Shown here: in pieces, positions 1-9,300 of the stretch
Layout: every line of letters starts with the position of its first letter
How positions within the stretch are numbered: the first letter of the stretch is position 1
Assembly (NCBI GenBank): GCA_036939755.1
Contig: JALLAZ010000770.1
Span: 1-12,202, forward strand
DNA length: 12,202 bases
Direction of reading: 5' to 3'
DNA from: Stephanodiscus triporus
Taxonomy: Eukaryota; Bacillariophyta; Thalassiosirophyceae; Thalassiosirales; Thalassiosiraceae
The notes under the pieces: generated by a model
Told to the model about the DNA's origin: nothing
Database searches by the model: none
Seen by the model: the letters and a program-made list of their open reading frames with translations, nothing else
Translations under genes and position numbers: made by a program

Positions 1-370
1 CCTCGTTACCCGGAGGGTTCGAGGGAATTGCTTGCGCGGAGGTGTATGGGTGCGAGACCCCTACACACACGAACTCAACGGCCGGCTTTTTTGTGTTTTT
101 TTTTGTGGCGCGAACCGACCGCTTCGTCTTCCATTATTTTCTTACAATCAAGACATAAGTACGTCTCGGGAGTCGGATCATGTGAATCTTCGCCACAACA
201 TGAGAACCCAGCTTGAACCTGGCCTGATGCCGACGACGACCGACGACGCTTGACACGATGGTCGCGTCGCCGACGCTGCAAGTTACTCCTATATCTCTAC
301 CGTACTCAACTCCTACAATACAACTTCCAAGTCGTTTGAACACACATACCACAACGCAAACAACACCAGC
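1..370. other. 5' flanking region of the FAD oxidoreductase gene
   Basis: No gene is supported here. Short open frames on both strands lack convincing start context, composition or recognisable protein sequence. There is an interrupted T-rich run around 88-105. The last 60 bases before the ATG at 371 are A/C-rich and lack G and T runs, which suits a transcribed 5' leader. An out-of-frame ATG at 258 would open a 64-codon frame overlapping the gene start if it lies inside the transcript. No TATA box or other core promoter element is clear. Confidence 0.5.
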
Positions 371-2990
371 ATGTCGACGAACGGCCACAAGGCCCCACCT
401 GTCCGAAAGCTGCCGCAGCACGGTGCGTCCCGCTTTCTTCGGAGTGCGATGATAATATTATCGTCGTCCTCGCCCCCGCCCGTCGTTCGTCTCCCTGATA
501 ACCTCGCTAGATAGTTTTTTCCGCCGCGAGACTTACCCCCCCCGATCATACCGGCGTCGCGCGCGCGCATGATTTACCCTCGTCGATTTTGTCATTCCGA
601 CGACCCGCCGACCGCGTCCGCGACACAGGGGTCAAGGGCGCGTACTACGCCGGCCACTGGGTGGACCTCGAGGACTGCGCCGGGACCTATCAGCCGAATC
701 CCTCGGAGTGCTCCGGCTGCGCCAAGCGATCGACGTGTCCGCGCTCCCGGTCGAGGAACGCGCCCCTCGGGGGCGGGACCGACGACGACGTCGTATACGA
801 CGTCGTCGTCGTGGGGGCGGGATGCATCGGGGGGGCCATCGTCCGGGAGCTGAGCCGGTACGACCTGCGCGTCCTCCTACTCGAGTCGGCCGACGACGTC
901 TCCCAGGGCGCGACCAAGGGCAACTCCGGCATCGTGCACGCGGGCTACGACGATGCGCCGGGGAGTTTGCACGCGAAATTCTGCTGGCCGGGCAACCAGA
1001 TGTTCCCCCAGCTCGATCGCGAATTGAGATTCGGGTACCAGCTCAACGGATCCCTCGGTTCGTATATTGTACTGTATGCGTTCTTCCTCCTACCTACTGT
1101 TTTTCGTCGTGATGTTAATTCGTCGAGTAACCCCCAATCTTAAACTTTGGCGTCATGATCTCACACAGTGATCGCGACCGACGAGAAGGAACTGAAAGTG
1201 CTCGACGAGCTAATGGAACGCGGACGGAAGAACGGGGTGGAGAGGCTGCGAATAGTGGGAAGGGAGGAGTTGTTCGAGATGGAACCGGCCTTGAACCCGA
1301 AGGGTGAGTGAAGAAATGATGATGGACGTCAGTTCCCCCTTCCATCTTCGGTTCTGTTTTTTTTCCCCTATCTGTCGTCGTATTCTCTTTTTCGTTTTCC
1401 CGCGTTGACCCGCCGCGCCCATTCCTCACCCCCTACCTACCTTCCCACCCAACAGCCATCGCCGCGCTCCATTCCCCCGATGCAGGGAACGTCATCCCGT
1501 ACGAATTCGCCATCGCGCTCGTCGAGAACGCCGTCGACAACGGCGTGGAATTGCGCATCCGTCGCGAGGTGACAGACATCAAAAGGGACGGCGGATCCTT
1601 CGTGGTGACCGCCCGGCACTGGGAGCCCGGGAACTACGTCGAGGCCAGGAAAAGGATGGGCAAGTCCGTCGACGGGAGCGAGCCCGCCGGGGGAGGCGTC
1701 GGCGGGGGCGCCGTGGCCGCGATTTACAGGCTCGGCGTCGCGGTGCCGTCGCTCGCGATCGCGGCGATGGGCGCGATGATGGCGCTGGATGGGAGCGTCG
1801 ACGGCGACGCGCGCCTCCGTAGCGCCGCGACGGCGGCTCTCGTCCTCGTTGCCGCCGTCGTCCTCCTGCTCCGTTCGCGAGGGCCCTCCGTCAGTCTGAG
1901 GGACCTCGTCGACCGGTGCTCTCCGCCCGTCGGCAAGGGCGACGGCGGCAGGGTGGGGGTGACGGAAATGTTTACTGGCGGATCCGGATCGTGGAATGCG
2001 GTGAAGGGCGTTACCGTTGGTACCGAGAGCGTGAGGTGCAGTTACGTCGTCAACTGCGCGGGGAGCTCGAGCGACAAGATCGCGCGCATGATAGGCGATG
2101 ACAGCTTTTACATCAAGCCTCGACTGGGTGACTACCTCCTGCTGAATAGAAATCAGGGCCACCTCGCCAGCCGGACCATATTCCCGTGTCCTGATCCGGT
2201 CCTTGGAAAGGGAGTGCTGGTCCAGACGACTCTGTGGGGGAATCTGATCCTCGGTCCCACAGCCAGGGACGTGCACTTGGAGGAGGCTAGGGGCATGTCT
2301 CGGGAGAGCATACAGGAATACATCCTGTCGAAATGCAAGCAGCTCTGTCCCTACTTCGATCCTAAGGAAACAATCCACGCGTTTTGCGGAGCGCGAGCGA
2401 AGAGTTCGCGCGGGGATTGGATCATTGAACCGTCCGCCCGGGATGGACACTTCATCCACGTAGCGGGAATCGACTCGCCCGGTCTGGCCGGGTCGCCGGC
2501 CATCGCCCTGGAAGTCGTTCGGCTGCTGCGGGCGGCGGGTCTCGAGACGCCTCCGAACGTGAGCTTCAATCCGAATCGAGCGCCGATTATCACGCCCAAA
2601 GCTGGCATGAAAGGACTCAAGATGGGTCCCGTCGGAAAGAACGACAGTAACGGCACGGATGCAGAGGAGGCCGTAATGGCATCCAACGTCATCTGCAAAT
2701 GCGAGAAGGTGACGGAGCTGGAGGTTGTGAGGGCCATGCGCCGGAGTCTCCCCATCGATTCGAGCCAGGCGATTCGCAAACGCACGCGGGCCGGAATGGG
2801 CCACTGTCAAGGCGACAAGGAAAACTACAACTGCGAGTGCAGGGTGAGAGCCATCATCGCCCGCGAGAACGGCGTATCGGTGGAAGAAGTTGGAGGTAGG
2901 CCATGGCCGGCGACGTCCACCTTGTCCCAACGATGGATTGATGACGACGAAAAGAGGGATCTGGAGGCGCGTATGGCTGCTGCGCAGTAA
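371..2990 (+). CDS. FAD-dependent oxidoreductase, GlpA/LhgO (COG0579) type, with C-terminal BFD-like [2Fe-2S] domain
   Basis: Exons: 371-422, 629-1057, 1169-1303 and 1456-2990. All three GT-AG introns (206, 111, 152 nt) are phase 1, giving 716 aa. The first exon is short and is chosen because its ATG has no in-frame rival and splicing restores an unbroken frame. An FAD-binding Rossmann start with GAGCIG is at residues 80-85, followed by the family motif GATKGNSGIVHAGYD (111-125). The substrate/FAD C-terminal part has KPRLGDYLLL and AGIDSPGLAGSPAIA. A BFD-like domain (about 617-685) has C619, C621, C656 and C665/C667, as in iron-sulfur GlpA-like dehydrogenases. The family oxidises glycerol-3-phosphate or 2-hydroxy acids and passes electrons to a membrane or quinone acceptor; the substrate here is not determined. 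Oddities are an N-terminal cluster C34, C45, C48, C54, and an insert of roughly 120 residues (about 262-385) holding two hydrophobic segments (293-316, 328-344). There is no clear mitochondrial leader. The family call is firm, the exact enzyme is not. Confidence 0.9.
780..811. repeat. 32-bp perfect palindrome inside the FAD-domain coding exon
   Basis: The bases from 780 to 811 read identically on both strands, centred on GTATAC. They encode a run of Asp and Val (DDDVVYDVVV) leading into the FAD-binding glycine motif. The symmetry arises from GAC (Asp) codons mirrored by GTC (Val) codons and could form a cruciform or mRNA hairpin. Confidence 0.9.
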
Positions 2991-3426
2991 ATGAGCATTT
3001 TGCCAAGTCTAGTAGTATTTACTTGTGTTTGTCAGCTTATAATGGTGATCTAAAACTTAGGTTCTTCCTACTACTTAATACAAAAGTATGTTCCTAAGCT
3101 GGTAAGACTACGATTGGCAAACATCCATATCAACACCGTATATCTTGTGCATTCCATGAATGGAATTTACTTCTGAGCCCCATTTGTGTCTTGTGTCTGT
3201 ATGTCTGCATTCCGAATTCCTCAAAGCTCTGCCAGAAAAACCAATCGACACTGTAGCAGCCGAATCCGATGATGAATGGATACAATATTTCGCTTTGGAT
3301 GCAATATGGAAATCGAGCCAAATCTCTGTCATGTTTCCAATAGAGCTTTTCGCAGCTGCATCCACCTAATTATACCAACGCATCCGGATGATACCTTTTC
3401 GATCCTACACAGCTCCAGTCGGTTCA
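2991..3426. other. Convergent intergenic region
   Basis: This spacer holds the 3' ends of the FAD oxidoreductase (+) and the TMEM164-like gene (-). It is clearly more AT-rich than both neighbours. A 69-codon ATG-started frame at 3160-3369 (+) is present but its protein is unrecognised. A small inverted repeat lies at 3151-3166 (7-bp arms, ATTCCAT/ATGGAAT). No canonical AATAAA was found close to either stop codon. Confidence 0.5.
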
Positions 3427-4401
3427 TCAAACTCTCTTCTTGGATACAGATACGGATACTCTGCCCGCCCACCTTCCAAGCAGCGCAGCGGACGTCACCA
3501 ACGACTGGGCGACGAAAAAAGCCGCGGCGCAGGCGAGCGCGGAAAACAAACGAAAGTTCGGACCCGAGAGGAAGTCGCCAGGGGTCGGGGGGGGCGAGAG
3601 CATGTAATTCAGGTTTATCCCGTACACCAACGAGAGCGGCACGGCCGCGCCGAAGTAGAACAGCCCGAAGTACGCGCACGCGAGCGTCCACCATCTGAGG
3701 AAGTTCGTCGCCGCGCTCCCGTCGCCGTCGAGGAACGACAGCGCGGATATTCGACCGCTGCGCAGGAAGTACGCAGGATACGCTATCAGCGCGTAGTGCA
3801 TGAAGAAGAAGAAGGGCACCTCCATCCACATGGTGATGTCGGAGGTATCCGGCGTGGCCACCGCGACGACTGCGAGGATGGAGTAGGGGACCATGAGCTG
3901 GTACATGACGTGCATGGTCTGCGGCCTCAGCGGCAGGAAGCAGAGCGCCATGTACATGGTCCAAATGACGTTGCACGGCATCCCCATCATAAGGATCTTC
4001 CCGGGATATCCGCTGAGCTTGTACGCGAGTTGGCAGGCGTAAATGAAGGACGTGACGACCCTGACGAGGAGGGGAGGCCTCAAGTCGTCGGCCCTGTCCT
4101 CCGGGTACCGCGAAAGCGAGGGCTGCACCCCGCGTATTATCGCGGACGATATGACGACGACGGCGACGTATTCGACGACGTGCCGCTCGGGATGGATGTA
4201 CCAACTCCCGACCATCGCGCGATGGCCCTCCATGAGTTCCCGGCAGTAGACCACGAGGTCGTGAGAGTCTTCGCCGTTCGGCCCGAGATAGCACACATCG
4301 TGGCCGGATCGTTCGATACTCGGCGGGGGAGAGTCTAGCAGGGAGGGATTGATTGATCGGACAACGTCTCCGGCTAATGATAGCAGTAGGACGCTGCCCA
4401 T
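3427..4401 (-). CDS. TMEM164: TMEM164-family polytopic membrane protein (putative phospholipid acyltransferase)
   Basis: Intronless, 324 aa from the ATG at 4401, which sits in a strong context (CACCATGG). The open frame continues 5' to a stop near 4447 without another ATG. About seven hydrophobic segments are visible, at residues 75-89, 111-129, 136-158, 166-182, 196-213, 238-260 and 283-307. Family landmarks are MPCNVIWTMYMALC (Cys143), FMHYALIAYPAYFL (His202) and INLNYMLSPPP (about 262-271) followed by GPNFRLF. These match the order and spacing of PC-x-(L/V), the central His helix and NLN-x-MLCP in animal TMEM164. From family knowledge, human TMEM164 transfers C20:4 acyl groups to make ether phospholipids relevant to ferroptosis, with a conserved Cys proposed as the acyl carrier; a membrane location, probably ER, is inferred. 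The soluble N-terminal 70 residues are not recognised. The gene is convergent with the FAD oxidoreductase and divergent from glyoxalase II. Confidence 0.85.
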   Translation of the reverse strand: MGSVLLLSLAGDVVRSINPSLLDSPPPSIERSGHDVCYLGPNGEDSHDLVVYCRELMEGHRAMVGSWYIHPERHVVEYVAVVVISSAIIRGVQPSLSRYPEDRADDLRPPLLVRVVTSFIYACQLAYKLSGYPGKILMMGMPCNVIWTMYMALCFLPLRPQTMHVMYQLMVPYSILAVVAVATPDTSDITMWMEVPFFFFMHYALIAYPAYFLRSGRISALSFLDGDGSAATNFLRWWTLACAYFGLFYFGAAVPLSLVYGINLNYMLSPPPTPGDFLSGPNFRLFSALACAAAFFVAQSLVTSAALLGRWAGRVSVSVSKKRV

Positions 4402-4690
4402 GGTGGAGTTTGCTCCGGTGCGGTTTGCTGCCAATGCTCGCTTGCACTAGAGGTAGAGAGAGAGAGTCTTTGTCTTGTGAACCTCACCCTTTGCACGTAT
4501 GGTACTTATTCCCACGTTTATCCCCAGAAACAAGAACTGAGAGATTCAGTAGAGAAAAGAGAGAGAGAGAGGCTTGGTCCGGAAAGTACATACAACACCT
4601 ATCGTACAAAATAGGATATCATTCCCACGTTCCAGTACGAGCTGTTGTCTGTCCTTGGTTCTAGAGATTACGAAAAAGATTTCCTCCGCG
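4402..4690. promoter_or_regulatory. Divergent spacer / candidate bidirectional promoter
   Basis: Only 289 bp separate the TMEM164-like ATG (minus strand) from the glyoxalase II ATG (plus strand), so both promoters and 5' leaders must lie here or overlap the genes. Two GA-dinucleotide tracts are present at about 4455-4466 and 4559-4572. No TATA box is evident. The regulatory role is inferred from position only. Confidence 0.5.
4455..4466. repeat. (AG)n microsatellite in the divergent spacer
   Basis: Six AG units occur in a row, with a second GA tract at about 4559-4572, both between the divergent start codons. Such purine tracts can be length-variable and may lie in a 5' leader. Confidence 0.8.
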
Positions 4691-6130
4691 ATGTCGCGAC
4701 GACCCCTATGGATGCTCACAATGGCGACGTCCATCATTCGCCAGGCATCGTCATCTTTCTGCAGAGCCACCACCACCAGCGTTAGAATTAGGAGCGGTTG
4801 GTCACGCACCATGATGAGTGCGTCGGACGATTCCTTCGAGGTAGCACAGTTCCTGTGTCTGAGTGATAATTATGGGTAAGTTTAGACACCTCGCTCTCCC
4901 CCCCGCCCCCCCCCCCGATCCATGTGATTGCATAGCATACCTACATTATCCGAAGTGCACCATGCGTTCACGCGCTAGACGTGACAGATCGTTTGGTTTC
5001 AACTCCTGTTGAAAAAAAATCATAAGCTAATGATGGATTGATATACAACACGAACAACTCTGTGGTTGCACATCGCCTCGCCTCGTCTCATTACCGATAA
5101 TATATTTTCCCCGCCGCGCAAGATATTTGATACACGATCCCAAGACAGGCGAAACCGCAGCAGTCGACACCCCATGTGCTGATTCATATAAGCGTGAACT
5201 GGAAAGGAGAGGGTGGACTCTGACGCATATTCTGAACACTCATCATCATCACGACCATGTTGGGGGCAACATGGCGCTCAAGACTGAGGGCGTCAAAGTG
5301 TATGGCCCCGCGGCCGAAAGCATCCCTGGCATGGACGTGGCGTTGAAAGAAAGGGACATCGTATCTTTTGCAGGGACGAAGGCTGTGGTGATGGGTGAGT
5401 ATTGATTGAACTTGTGTGGGTCGAGACTCAGAATGTTCCTTGTTAGTGAACACACCTTGTCGTACCGTCGCAATATGTATTCATCTCTCACTGAACAACA
5501 GACGTCGGCGGGCACACCCGTGGGCATATCGCATACTACTTCTCGAAAGAGAAAACTGCATTCGTGGGCGACAGCTTATTCGCCCTTGGCTGTGGTCGGA
5601 TGTTTGAGGGAACGCCTAAACAATTCTGGACGAGCCTGCAAGGCCTTCGCAACCTGCCAGATGACACAACAATCTGTGAGTGTCGAGGTAGTTTTGCTGT
5701 GCGCTGCGTGTGTGTGATTTAGGTGAACGTGTCGTTCCGTCTGCTCGTGAATTTTTGTCCATTTCACTTATGCATCTATTACATGGTTCCATGTTTACTT
5801 TCGCTTTTCATTGCCATGCATCATCTCTTGGATTGAAATGTCCTTTTTGTAGATTGCGCCCATGAATATACCGAAGCCAATGCTCGATTTGCAATGAGCG
5901 TGGAACCGGGTAACCCCGACCTTGTCAAACGGGTCGAGGAAATTAAAGTAAAACGTGCCCGTGGGGAGCCTACTGTCCCGAGTTCGTTGGGAGAAGAAAA
6001 GGCAACCAATCCATTTTTGAGAGGCGATGTCAGTTCTGAGATACGAAAGAATGTAGGTGCAAGCGAGGGTGATGATGGTGCAACAATCTTTCACAAGATT
6101 CGACTAGGCAAGGATCATTTCCGTGGATGA
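4691..6130 (+). CDS. HAGH: Hydroxyacylglutathione hydrolase (glyoxalase II), probably mitochondrial
   Basis: Exons: 4691-4875, 5123-5394, 5502-5675 and 5853-6130. Introns are 247, 107 and 177 nt with phases 2, 1, 1, giving 302 aa. It hydrolyses S-D-lactoylglutathione to D-lactate and glutathione, the second step of methylglyoxal detoxification. This is a metallo-beta-lactamase fold. The dinuclear metal site is visible: THHHHDH at 101-107 (H102, H104, D106, H107), H157 in VGGHTRGH, D176 in FVGDSLF and H214 in CAHEYT. The C-terminal family part includes EPTVPSSL and NPFLR, so the length is normal for the mature enzyme. Residues 1-40 are rich in Arg and Ser and free of acidic residues, as in a mitochondrial presequence; no diatom plastid ASAFAP motif is seen. 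Met41/Met42 just before the conserved domain could give a cytosolic form. Start choice: no in-frame ATG lies upstream of 4691 in the open frame. Confidence 0.95.
4898..4916. repeat. Interrupted poly-C tract in glyoxalase II intron 1
   Basis: Seven C, one G and eleven C follow the intron donor by about 20 bases. The other strand is a G-run capable of quadruplex-like structure. The tract could equally mark a slippage- or assembly-prone site; its exact length should be treated with caution. Confidence 0.85.
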
Positions 6131-6335
6131 TATAGAGTCATACACTGTGTGAATGTCTGCTCAAGTTTCTTAGGGACAAGAAAAAAGAATCATCTCTTCG
6201 ATGTTTAGGAATGCATTTATTTAGTATGAATATTGTCACCGTCACGGATGCGTGGAGTTTGCCTAACAAAAACAGATAGGCAGCAAAAAATGGAATGACA
6301 TGTGCAGACTTTGCTAAAATTCCTTTAACGTAGTT
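6131..6335. other. Convergent 3' spacer with a candidate poly(A) signal for the kinesin gene
   Basis: The 205-bp spacer separates the stop codons of glyoxalase II (+) and the kinesin (-). On the minus strand AATAAA is present at 6216-6221, about 115 nt beyond the kinesin stop, and is a plausible polyadenylation signal. No equivalent perfect signal is seen for glyoxalase II. Confidence 0.45.
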
Positions 6336-9300
6336 TCAATCCTTTCCTGCCGCCGCCCTTATCATCTTCATCCGTGCCATGTGCTTCTCGAGAGACTTAT
6401 CCTGTCTGCTTTTTGGCTTGCCGTCGCTACTAGATATATTCGATTCCGATGCTTCGGCTGTACTTGTGAGAGACTTTGTTTCATCTGTTCCACCTTCATA
6501 CCTGGCAATCATCTTCTCGAGCAATTCTGTTTCTCTTCCTTCAAACTTGGCCATCACGATATCAATCTTTGCAACCTTTGTTGGATCGTGCTCTTGTAGC
6601 ATCTTCAATACCCTAAAACGGATTCGCGATACATGATTAGGATCTTTTTCTATCCTCTCTGTCGTGTCGACCAGACTAGCTTGGTCGGTTTCCCTCGCTG
6701 TGCCATTCTTTCTCGATGATGGGGGCTTTAGACCAACCGTTTTCTGCGATGGCAACGTCTTTCGGCTGGTGGCGGAATCATACGGACTTCGTGTTGGGGC
6801 CGGAATCCGGGATTGCATTACAAGGCTTCGGCGGAGCCTTATCTTCTCTCCATTAAGTTGTTCTTTCATGGATTGCAAATCCTTCTTTAGTTTGCAAATC
6901 TCGCCATCCTTAAGTTCATTTTGCCGCTGTAGGCTGTCCTTGTCCCGTTTAAGATTTCTCAAGTCGACCTGTACGCGTTGAAGCTGAAAAGTAAAGACCA
7001 ATTAATTATGTCAGGAGCTCAACCGAGACAAGGAGGTGACGCATTTGATTACGTTGGTTCAGTTCTTACCTCGTCTTGTACTTTTCCTAGCTCTGCTGCC
7101 TTTTCCTCGCGAACGATCCTTTCTTTTTGCCATCTGGATGTAATATCATCGTTGGCCTGCCTTAGGATTGTTAGATTTCTCATTTCTTCCTTAGAATTGG
7201 CACGTGAATGTGAAGCCGCAGAGAGTTTCTCCTCCACGCGTTCCTTCTCTCTCTTCAAAGAGAGGAGTTGCGATTCTGACCGCTCCTTTGCCTTGCTTAG
7301 CAGTTGCATCTCCGAAATCAGATTCTTTACTGTTTCTTCCAAGTTCTTGGCCCTCACATTTTTCTGCGCTGACCCCAGGTTAATTCTCCTAACGCGAGTA
7401 GCAAACTTTAGGGCATATGTTGTTTCGTCATAGGAGTTGTTGTGGGGACAGACTGTCACAACCATCATGGTCCTTGAATTACCCCCTAACGAATTCTGCA
7501 GCAAATAAGTGAGCTTGCTGTCTCTGTATGGGATATGTGATGCCTTTCTGTCTAGAGCCTCCATGACGTTGCCCAGTGCCGACAAGCTCTTGTTAATATG
7601 CTGAGCCTCCTTCAACTCTTTTCCCTCCACCTCGCTCTTACGGACACGCTCGCTGCCTGCCAAGTCTACCAGGTACAGAGTTCCAGTGTTTATTGCCTCG
7701 CCTAAACCCGAAATGACCTCGACGCGTAATACCATGTGCGATCGACTGCTGTGCTCATTGAGGTTTGTTGAAGCTGTGGCACGGTTCGAGTTTCCACGAT
7801 CTAAAACATTCAGCACCTCGTTGACGGTGCTGACACTCTCCTTAACGAGACCTGGAACCTCGACTGTGTTTTCAGCGGAAAGGCGAATGTCCAAAGTTTT
7901 CTTCCGAGTAATGCCAGTGCTACCGCTAGAAAGCTCTGAATCAAGAAGGTCGTAGACTGAAAGTAACGACACCGATAAGAGGATGAGATGGTTTACAGCG
8001 TAGAACAAACTGATCTGACTCGCAATGTATCAACATACCTTCATCATTGTAAATTTCTAGCATACCGACTTGAATCTTATAGTCAAACTGTGGCGATGAT
8101 TCCCTGTCCTGATTATTTCGCTGGTGCTGATGAGCCTTATCTTGCAGCAAACTGAAGATTTTCTGGATAGTTCTCTGACTGATGCCGTATTGAGAGTTTA
8201 TTTTGCTGCCTTCCATTGTAAACGTCTTTCCGCTTCCAGCTGTTTGGGCAAGAATTAAAACATATGGTCAGAATGTCCATGTCATAAATAAAGAGCACCA
8301 AAAACATCCAGAGAAAAGAAGATACCCACTCTGTCCGTAAGCAAATATACATGCATTATATCCATCAATGACACTTAACGCCAGAGGCTCAACATCCTGA
8401 AAGACATCCTTCTGTCTGCTCTCCGGACCCCAAACCTTATCAAAGGCATACGACTTCCATGACCGTGTACGCTCGTCGAAGCAACCAACCTCCGTCTCGC
8501 TAAGAGATTGTGCCACTTCATGTAGGCCCTGTCGCGATTCGCCAGCGGTCATGGGTCGGATGCGGCAGCAGACTTGAATATTTCCCTGCAGTTTTAAGAT
8601 GCGCGTCAGGAGCTCGGCGTTATGTGACTTTTGAGCAGACATCTTTTTGGCCATCGCACGAACTTCTTTAGAGATTATTTCGGGATCGTTGGATTGCAAA
8701 ATATCATCAATGTTGTTATCATACATGCCGATCAAATCTGACACTGGATCATTCTCTTTCTCATCGATACAATCGGACCAGGCGACGATGGCTGTTTTTG
8801 TAGCTGCATGATCTCACTTTCAAGATGGCGTATCATGCTCATGCTCATGCGGTTTTGATCCTCTAATCGATTGCATTCCGCTTGCAAAGATGAAGCAGTT
8901 GCCGCTCTTGATTCAGCGTCTTGCTTCGAACGATCTTTTTCCGCCTCCATTAGCCTGGATCGCATCCTGGCCAGCTCCTCCTGGGCGATTGCTAACTCAC
9001 TCTGCACATGCAGAATCGTCTCCTGTGACGATGATCGGACTAATGCAACCTCATTCTTCTGTTCATCCAACTCCTTCCGTGCAGTTTCCAACAGACCTTC
9101 TAAGGAGTAAACTGCTCCCCTCGCATCCTCAAGTTCCCGCGAAGACGATGCAGATGCACTCGCCACATGCGTTCGCTGCCTTTCAAGTTCCGTCTGATGA
9201 TTCATCACGTTGTCTTCCGCATCCTTGAGCATCTTGCCCATTGATTCATTAGCGTTTGTCAACCTGGTCACTTCCTCCTTCAACTCGCACACTTGAAGAA

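Noticed and set aside
14..26. GGTTCGA motif resembling a tRNA T-loop near the window start
   Set aside because: No matching T-stem, acceptor stem or other tRNA arms can be paired around it.
1437..2930. 497-codon open frame on the minus strand opposite the FAD oxidoreductase
   Set aside because: It mirrors the GC-rich codon pattern of the sense gene. Its protein is Arg/His/Asp-rich without recognisable domains, and the sense strand is clearly the conserved one.
3160..3369. 69-codon ATG-started plus-strand frame after the FAD gene
   Set aside because: It is short and unrecognised, with no splice or context support, and lies in a 3' flanking region. It is mentioned only as part of the spacer.
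3388..4338. 316-codon plus-strand frame opposite the TMEM164-like gene
   Set aside because: It is an antisense shadow with a charge-rich, low-information sequence.
3329..4447. 372-codon minus-strand frame overlapping the TMEM164-like gene
   Set aside because: It is a frame-shifted shadow of the real membrane protein: Arg-rich and without hydrophobic segments or family motifs.
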